Positions 6,907 through 11,611 of a stretch of 11,611 nucleotides of DNA are shown here, one piece after another (position 1 is the stretch's first letter; the number at the start of each line of letters is the position of its first letter). Source of the DNA: PBB1 sp043749095 (GTDB lineage Bacteria; Pseudomonadota; Gammaproteobacteria; Burkholderiales; Burkholderiaceae_C). Under the pieces are notes generated by a model. That model was not told the origin of the DNA and ran no database searches. It worked only from the letters and a program-made list of their open reading frames with translations. The stretch spans positions 1 through 11,611 of the forward strand of contig JAYVEB010000185.1 in the NCBI GenBank assembly GCA_043749095.1, given 5' to 3'. Made by a program: the position numbers and the translations under genes.

Positions 6907-9084
6907 TCAGCGCGCGGCCGTGCGCTCGCTGACCACCTTGGGCGTCAGGAAGATCAGCAGTTCGGTTTTTCTGGACGAGTTGGTGCGGGTCTTGAACAGG
7001 TTGCCGACCACCGGAATGTCACCCAGCAACGGCACCTGCACCACGTCGGAGCGATCGGTCTGCTCGAAGATGCCGCCAATGACCACCGTGCCACCGTTTT
7101 CGACCAGCACCTGCGTCTGAATCGATTTGGTGTCGATCGACGGGACGTTGTTGGTCACGGCGCCGACGCTGTCCTTGTTGACGATGACGTTCAGGATGAC
7201 GTTGCCCTCAGGCGTGATCTGCGGCGTCACATCCAGCTTCAAGGTGGCATCGACGAACTCGATCGACGTGGCACCGCTCGACGTGGAGCGCTGGTAGGGT
7301 ATCTTCGTGCCCTGCTGAATCACGGCCTTGATCTGGTCGGCCGTCACGATGCGCGGGCTGGACACCACCTTGCCGCGCCCGTCGGCTTCAAGCGCGGACA
7401 GCTCCAGGTTCAGGAACCGGTTCAGGCCGGAGCCGAACAGCGACAGCGCAAAACTCGCCGGCTGGAAGCCACCCTGGGCCGAAGCTGGCAGGTTGAGGAA
7501 ATTGGTGTCGTTGAGCAGCGGCACGGTGGCTGTCTGGCCTGTGCGGTTGCCGACCACGTTCAGGTTGCCACCGATCGCGACCCGCTGACTACCGCCAACG
7601 CTGAAGCCGGCATTGTTGCCGCTGCGGGCGTCATTGACGCCGAGGCGTACACCGAGCGAACGGCCAAACGAGTCATCGGCTTCGACGATGCGGGCCTCGA
7701 TCAATACCTGGCGCACCGGGATATCGATCTTCGCGATCAGCTCCTGGATTTCTTGCAGCTTCGACGGGGTGTCGCTGACGAACAGCTGGTTGGTGCGCGT
7801 CTCAAAGAGCACGCTACCGCGCGGCGACAGGATGCGCGTGGTGGTCGAGCCACTGCCGCCACCACCGCCCTGACCAGAATTCTGGCCCGTCAGGCCGCGC
7901 GAGATTTCCTCGGCCTTGGTGTAGTTCAGCTGGAAGGCCTGGGTGCGCACCGGCTCAAGGGCGGCAATCTGCAGTTTCGACTCGAGGTCGGCTTTTTCCT
8001 TCGCGGCCAGTTCGTCCTTCGGGGCGATCAGGATCACATTGCCCGATTTCCGCAGACCCAGACCCTTGGCCTGCAAGATGATGTCGAGCGCCTGATCCCA
8101 AGGCACGTCCTTCAGACGCAAGGTCACGTTGCCCGTCACCGTGTCGCTCGTGACGACGTTGAAGTTGGTGAAGTCGGCAATGACCTGCAGCAGCGCCCGT
8201 ACCTCGATGTTCTGGAAGTTCAAAGACAGCTTCTCACCAGCAAAACCGGGGCCTTGCGTCAGCTTGTTCGGATCGATCTTCTGCGGACGGACTTCGACCA
8301 CAAACTGGTTGTCGCTCTGGTAGGCACTGTGTTCCCATTCACCACGCGGCTCGATCACCATGCGAACCCGGTCACCGATCTGTACCGTCGACACCGTTTG
8401 CACCGGCGTGCCGAAGTCGGTCACGTCCAGACGGCGACGCAACGCATCGGGCAGGCTGGACTGCAGGAACTCGACGACCAGGCCTTTGCCCTGCTGACGG
8501 ATGTCGACGCCGACCTGGTTGTTCGCCAGATCGACCACCACACGGCCAGCGCCATCGGCACCACGGCGAAAGTCGATGTCCTTGAGCGGCAGCTGCTGCC
8601 GGTTCTGGGGTTCGGCAAACCGGGTCGGCGGCTGGGTGGCCGTACCGGTGGCGCTCGCCACCTCTGGCGAGGCGCTCGATTCGAGCACGATCACCAGCGT
8701 CTTGCCCTGCAACTCCGCGCGGTAAGTGGCCGGCTGGCGCAGGTTCAGCACCAGACGCGTGCGCTCTTCGGATTGCGCGATATTGACCGAACGCAGATTG
8801 CCCTGATTGACATCAACCACCGGCTTGCCCGTCGCGTTGCCCACACCGGGCAGATCAATGGCGATGCGCGGCGGAGTTTGGACCACGAAGCCCTTCGGGA
8901 GCGCTGTCAGCGGCTCCGACAGCTCGATCCGAATGACTTCGGAGCCGGCTTGCAGTGAGCTGTTGATCGACTGGATCGCAGTCTGCGCCAGGGCCGAGAA
9001 AGAAGCGCCGCACAACAACGCCAACGTCCACAGACGTGCCCGCCATTCACTACCCATGTTGATTTTGTCCTGCATGGCCTTCAT
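6907..9084 (-). CDS. pilQ: PilQ, type IV pilus outer-membrane secretin
   Basis: PilQ forms the oligomeric outer-membrane channel through which the pilus passes. The 725-residue precursor has a signal peptide (about 1-33, ending SALA before QTAIQS). Two AMIN-type peptidoglycan-binding domains follow (about 37-135 and 169-266), then an STN/N0 domain (about 283-352, LSLNFQNIEVRALLQVIADF), an N1/NolW domain (about 383-455) and the secretin C domain (about 460-725). The last contains VPLLGDIPVVGNLFK and ends KTELLIFLTPKVV, both hallmarks of secretins. A Gly/Ser-rich loop (about 403-414) interrupts the N1 domain, a common variable site. ATG at 9084 was chosen over an in-frame start 45 nt upstream because it overlaps the pilP stop as ATGA, has AGGAGA 7 nt upstream, and gives a normal signal peptide. 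The pilotin or lipoprotein partner for assembly is not in the window apart from PilP. Confidence 0.97.
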   Translation of the reverse strand: MKAMQDKINMGSEWRARLWTLALLCGASFSALAQTAIQSINSSLQAGSEVIRIELSEPLTALPKGFVVQTPPRIAIDLPGVGNATGKPVVDVNQGNLRSVNIAQSEERTRLVLNLRQPATYRAELQGKTLVIVLESSASPEVASATGTATQPPTRFAEPQNRQQLPLKDIDFRRGADGAGRVVVDLANNQVGVDIRQQGKGLVVEFLQSSLPDALRRRLDVTDFGTPVQTVSTVQIGDRVRMVIEPRGEWEHSAYQSDNQFVVEVRPQKIDPNKLTQGPGFAGEKLSLNFQNIEVRALLQVIADFTNFNVVTSDTVTGNVTLRLKDVPWDQALDIILQAKGLGLRKSGNVILIAPKDELAAKEKADLESKLQIAALEPVRTQAFQLNYTKAEEISRGLTGQNSGQGGGGGSGSTTTRILSPRGSVLFETRTNQLFVSDTPSKLQEIQELIAKIDIPVRQVLIEARIVEADDSFGRSLGVRLGVNDARSGNNAGFSVGGSQRVAIGGNLNVVGNRTGQTATVPLLNDTNFLNLPASAQGGFQPASFALSLFGSGLNRFLNLELSALEADGRGKVVSSPRIVTADQIKAVIQQGTKIPYQRSTSSGATSIEFVDATLKLDVTPQITPEGNVILNVIVNKDSVGAVTNNVPSIDTKSIQTQVLVENGGTVVIGGIFEQTDRSDVVQVPLLGDIPVVGNLFKTRTNSSRKTELLIFLTPKVVSERTAAR

Positions 9085-9623
9085 CGAGCGTTCTCCTGAA
9101 GTTGGATCGAGCTGGTGCGCTCGATCCATTCACCTGATGCGTCCTGCACGATCTCCCGGAGGGACATATCGGTTTCCGTGATCTTGATGATCTTTCCGTA
9201 GTTCTGGCCGATGTAATCGCCCAGCTTGCCCTGGTAGAGCAACTTGTCGACCTTCAGCAGCACAAACGGCTGCTTGCCACGGGTCACACTGCCCACCATC
9301 GTGACGCTGTCGAGTGGGTACGCCTCCAGCGGTTCGGGCCGACGGTTGATCTCGGACTGCAGCAGTGAATTTGGCTGCCGAGACTCCTGCTTGATGGCCA
9401 CCGCGAGTTTTTGCGCGCTGAACGGCTCAACCACCTCGCCCGCGGTGTAAGGCTGCGGATCGAATTTCTTCGGTGGCGAGATCGGCGGCACGTTCGGTTT
9501 GACTTCCTTGCGCTGCTGATCCATCCACTGCGCCAGCTCCTGCTGGTCGCCGCTGCAAGCGACCAGCAGCGCAGCGCAGCAGACCACGACAGCACCAACG
9601 CGGTAGGGGCGAAGGCCGCTCAT
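9081..9623 (-). CDS. pilP: PilP, inner-membrane lipoprotein of the type IV pilus alignment complex
   Basis: PilP binds the PilN/PilO heterodimer and the periplasmic N0 domain of PilQ, linking the inner-membrane complex to the secretin. The 180-residue precursor has a lipoprotein signal peptide with lipobox LVAC and lipidation at Cys23, followed by Ser-Gly-Asp. An Asp appears only at +4, so no clear +2 retention signal is present. A Pro-rich linker (about 44-60, KPNVPPISPPKKFDPQPY) precedes the beta-sandwich domain (about 90-175). That domain contains LEAYPLDSVTMVGSV and ends WIERTSSIQLQE, both typical of PilP. The gene overlaps pilO by 4 nt (ATGA) and has GGGAGG 6 nt before its start; it overlaps pilQ by 4 nt at its end. 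Confidence 0.96.
   Translation of the reverse strand: MSGLRPYRVGAVVVCCAALLVACSGDQQELAQWMDQQRKEVKPNVPPISPPKKFDPQPYTAGEVVEPFSAQKLAVAIKQESRQPNSLLQSEINRRPEPLEAYPLDSVTMVGSVTRGKQPFVLLKVDKLLYQGKLGDYIGQNYGKIIKITETDMSLREIVQDASGEWIERTSSIQLQENAR
9092..9097 (-). promoter_or_regulatory. Ribosome binding site of pilQ
   Basis: AGGAGA on the minus strand, within the end of pilP, is 7 nt before ATG at 9084. It decides the pilQ start in favour of 9084 rather than the in-frame start at 9129. Confidence 0.7.
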
Positions 9624-10321
9624 GGATTGCCTCCCGGCTTCTTCGCCGCATTGGCTTTGCGTATCGAATCGAGCTCGGTGGCATCGAGATAACGGTAAGT
9701 ACGCGCCGTCGCCTCCATCACCAGCACATCACCGCCGCTGCGGTTGCCTTCAATCGAGATGTCGTGCAGCGTGACGATGCGAGACAGGTTCGACACGTCG
9801 GCAGCAAAGGCGCCAACGTCGTGATAGCGCCCCGACACCCGCAAGGCGATCGGCAGCTCCGCGTAATAGTCCTTGACCACACTCTGCCCCGGACGGAACA
9901 ACTCGAACTGCAGGCCGCGGCCCAGGCCCGCCTGATTGATGTCGGACAGCAAGGCGTCCATTTCGGCCTTGCCCGGCAGCTGCTTCTCGAGCTGCGTCAC
10001 GTACTCCTCGACCTGCAGCTTCTGCTTGCGCAATTCGCTGAGGTTGACGGCCTGACCCAGCTTGTTGCGGTAATCGTCCTTGAGGGTCGGCTCCTTGACG
10101 ACTTCGGCATCGAACTGGTCATGCGCATCGGAGAGCAGCGTGAACCAGCCGATGACGACGACCACGGCGACCACGAACAGCCAGGCCACCAGCTTGGGCA
10201 ACACTGGCCATTGGCCGGGCTGGTTGAGGTTGAGGCCCTTGAACTGCGACGCGGCGTCCTGGAACACCGTGTTCATGTCGGTGCTGCCGGCAGGCATGGT
10301 GGGAGGTGATGAGGTGGCCAT
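9620..10321 (-). CDS. pilO: PilO, inner-membrane type IV pilus alignment protein
   Basis: PilO pairs with PilN in the inner membrane and connects the cytoplasmic motor side to PilP. The 233-residue protein has a cytoplasmic N-terminus with the family block FKGLNLNQPGQWP, a single membrane helix (about 44-63, LVAWLFVVAVVVVIGWFTLL), and a periplasmic coiled coil (about 80-120, containing LRKQKLQVEEYVTQLEKQLP). A ferredoxin-like C-terminal domain follows with LPIALRVSGRYHDVGAFAAD. Two starts are possible: GTG at 10330, which overlaps the pilN stop as GTGA, and ATG at 10321. The ATG was chosen because AAGGGG lies 8 nt before it but directly abuts the GTG. The difference is three residues. The gene overlaps pilP by 4 nt. 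Confidence 0.95.
   Translation of the reverse strand: MATSSPPTMPAGSTDMNTVFQDAASQFKGLNLNQPGQWPVLPKLVAWLFVVAVVVVIGWFTLLSDAHDQFDAEVVKEPTLKDDYRNKLGQAVNLSELRKQKLQVEEYVTQLEKQLPGKAEMDALLSDINQAGLGRGLQFELFRPGQSVVKDYYAELPIALRVSGRYHDVGAFAADVSNLSRIVTLHDISIEGNRSGGDVLVMEATARTYRYLDATELDSIRKANAAKKPGGNP
9630..9635 (-). promoter_or_regulatory. Ribosome binding site of pilP
   Basis: GGGAGG on the minus strand, inside the last pilO codons, is 6 nt before the pilP ATG at 9623 and supports that start. Confidence 0.65.
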
Positions 10322-10326
10322 CGATG

Positions 10327-10935
10327 TCACCCCTTCTTGGCTGCAGGTGCCACGGGCACCGCGCCGGGTTGTTCCTGGGGTCGCTTGACGCTGACCCGAA
10401 GCGAAAAATCGAACAAGCGCTTTTGCGAGCGGTCAGCGGCCTGAACGCCGGACACCTTGATCTCGATGAGTTCTGGCTTGACCAGCCATTCCGAGTTGTA
10501 GGCGGTGTTGCGCAACAACTCGGACACCCGCTCGTTGGTTTGCGCCACGCCGAGGATGTTGAGCACCTGGCCGGTTTGCCTGACCGAGGTCAGGTACACG
10601 CCTTCCGGCGTTTGCCGCACCAGTTCATTGAGCAGGTGCACCGGCACGTTGCGGTCGATCTGCAGATCCTCGACCGCCTTCTGCCGCGCTTTGAGAGATT
10701 CGATCTCGGCTTTCAACGCCGCGATGTCCTTGATCTGGATCTCGAGCTTGCCGATCTCTGCCGTCAGGTAGGCATTGCGCCCCTGCTGCGACGAGGTCAG
10801 TTGCTCGACGATGCCGTACCACACCCCCACGGCGAGCAAGCCAAAGGCCGCAGCAGTACCGACGCCGACGAAGAAGGCAATCTTCTTGCGACGGCGCTTT
10901 TCTTCCCGGTGCGGGAGCAGGTTGATCAGGATCAC
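10327..10935 (-). CDS. pilN: PilN, inner-membrane type IV pilus assembly protein
   Basis: PilN anchors PilM at the inner membrane and dimerises with PilO. The 202-residue product begins with the conserved PilM-binding motif INLLPHRE (4-11), then a basic patch EKRRRKK, one membrane helix (about 20-43), a periplasmic coiled coil (about 50-95) and the domain containing LLNELVRQTPEGVYLTSVRQ (101-120). The tail is Pro/Ala/Lys-rich. The start is GTG at 10935, overlapping the pilM stop as GTGA. GGAGG 8 nt upstream and the position of the NLLP motif confirm it. Length is normal for the family. Confidence 0.96.
   Translation of the reverse strand: MILINLLPHREEKRRRKKIAFFVGVGTAAAFGLLAVGVWYGIVEQLTSSQQGRNAYLTAEIGKLEIQIKDIAALKAEIESLKARQKAVEDLQIDRNVPVHLLNELVRQTPEGVYLTSVRQTGQVLNILGVAQTNERVSELLRNTAYNSEWLVKPELIEIKVSGVQAADRSQKRLFDFSLRVSVKRPQEQPGAVPVAPAAKKG
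10330..10335 (-). promoter_or_regulatory. Ribosome binding site of pilO
   Basis: AAGGGG on the minus strand is 8 nt before ATG at 10321. It is too close to GTG at 10330 to serve that codon, which is why the later start is preferred. Confidence 0.5.
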
Positions 10936-11611
10936 TGGGCAAACCTCCGCATCGCCAGACCGCAGGCCGTCAGGTAGGAGGGTGCCTCTCGACGCAGCTT
11001 GCTTTCACGCACAGCGCCGCCGAGCTTCATGTTGTCGAAGGGGTTGACGACCATCGACGCGAAGCCGGTCAGCTCGGTCACGCGGTCCTTCAGGCCCGGC
11101 AAGGTCGCGGTGCCGCCGGCCAGCATCACGTAGTGAACCTTGTGGTGCGGTGTGCTGGTGAAGAAGTACTGCAGGGCGCGGCCGATTTCCTGCGACAGGC
11201 TGTCCACGAACGGCGCCAGGATCTGCTGGTCGTAGTCTTCCGGCAGGTCGAAGGCGAGTTTTTTTTGCTCCGCCTCTTCGAAAGAGAACCCGTACTGCCG
11301 CGAGATCAACTGAGTCAGCTGCGAGCCACCGAAGGCCTGATCGCGGTCGTAGAGCATTTCGTCGTCGCGCAACACTTTCAAGCTGGTGGTGTCGGCGCCG
11401 ATCTCGAACAGCGCGATCAGCGCATCGTGGCCTTCGTTGGGCAGCGCACTGACGACGCGGCTCATCGCCAGGCGCGACGCATGCGATTCGATGTCGAGCA
11501 CCACCGGGCGTAGCCCTGCGGCCTCGGCCAGACCCTGCCGGTCCTGCACGCGGTCCTTGCGCGAGGCGGCGATCAGCACCTCCACATCGCCGACCGAGGT
11601 CGGACTGGGCC
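10932..11611 (-). CDS. pilM: PilM, actin-like cytoplasmic type IV pilus protein, C-terminal part (runs off right edge)
   Basis: The frame is open to the right edge; the first complete codon is 11609-11607 and 225 residues are visible. PilM is an FtsA/actin-like ATP-binding protein that binds the N-terminal NLLP motif of PilN and links the pilus motors to the alignment complex. Family features seen are the phosphate-2-like loop FEIGADTTSLKVL (about 11378-11416), the adenosine-type motif AGGTATLPGL (about 11096-11125) and the C-terminal block VVNPFDNMKLGG, with SYLTACGLAMRRF close to the stop. The visible part corresponds to roughly the last two thirds of a usual PilM of about 350 residues. The N-terminal ATP-binding part and any promoter for pilMNOPQ lie outside the window. 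An A8 tract interrupts the GC-rich coding sequence. Confidence 0.95.
   Translation of the reverse strand, partial: PSPTSVGDVEVLIAASRKDRVQDRQGLAEAAGLRPVVLDIESHASRLAMSRVVSALPNEGHDALIALFEIGADTTSLKVLRDDEMLYDRDQAFGGSQLTQLISRQYGFSFEEAEQKKLAFDLPEDYDQQILAPFVDSLSQEIGRALQYFFTSTPHHKVHYVMLAGGTATLPGLKDRVTELTGFASMVVNPFDNMKLGGAVRESKLRREAPSYLTACGLAMRRFAQ
10944..10948 (-). promoter_or_regulatory. Ribosome binding site of pilN (GTG start)
   Basis: GGAGG on the minus strand, in the last pilM codons, is 8 nt before the GTG at 10935. It supports use of this non-ATG start. Confidence 0.7.
11259..11266 (-). repeat. A8 homopolymer within pilM
   Basis: Eight consecutive T on the plus strand (A on the coding strand) encode part of Gln-Lys-Lys (CAA AAA AAA). 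It is the longest mononucleotide run I noticed in the window and stands out in GC-rich DNA. The reading frame is intact across it. Confidence 0.85.

Noticed and set aside
6205..8958. A 917-codon open frame on the plus strand, opposite pilQ and aroK
   Set aside because: It lies wholly antisense to two genes with clear family motifs. Its product is rich in Arg, Gln, His, Asp and Val with no recognisable domain, as expected for the mirror frame of a GC-rich gene with strong third-position bias.
1..11611. Mobile element, prophage, CRISPR array or defence system
   Set aside because: No transposase, integrase, array-like repeats, tRNA or defence-type domains were seen. Every gene is a core pilus or housekeeping gene with uniform GC-rich codon use.

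Overview
This is a GC-rich window in which every supported gene lies on the minus strand. Read right to left, it is a nearly gapless type IV pilus and housekeeping cluster: pilM (partial) - pilN - pilO - pilP - pilQ - aroK - aroB - dgt - pilV - pilW - pilX - pilY1 (partial). The order pilMNOPQ-aroK-aroB is a well-known proteobacterial arrangement. The following dgt, the GC content and the protein sequences suggest a betaproteobacterium of the Burkholderiales, perhaps a Leptothrix/Rubrivivax/Ideonella-like lineage. That placement is inference.

Layout: (a) 11611-6907 holds the machine that spans the envelope. PilM is an actin-like cytoplasmic protein, PilN and PilO are inner-membrane proteins, PilP is a lipoprotein and PilQ is the outer-membrane secretin. 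Each gene overlaps the next by 4 nt. (b) 6870-3958 holds shikimate kinase, 3-dehydroquinate synthase and a dGTPase-like HD hydrolase. These are metabolic genes carried in the same transcriptional direction. (c) 3957-3860 is the largest intergenic gap, 98 nt. It contains a pair of 9-bp direct repeats spaced by 12 bp that resemble LytTR/AlgR operators. (d) 3859-1 holds the minor pilin/adhesin operon: PilV, PilW and PilX (class III N-termini, pseudopilin-like) and the first 521 residues of PilY1, the tip adhesin, which runs off the left edge.

Together the genes encode the alignment complex and secretin, and the tip-priming complex, of one type IV pilus system. No tRNA, rRNA, CRISPR, IS element, prophage or convincing rho-independent terminator was seen. 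There is no gene-free stretch longer than 300 nt. I see no previously undescribed multi-gene system here. The most unusual signal is the candidate LytTR operator ahead of pilV, which would parallel the known AlgR control of the minor-pilin operon in Pseudomonas aeruginosa.
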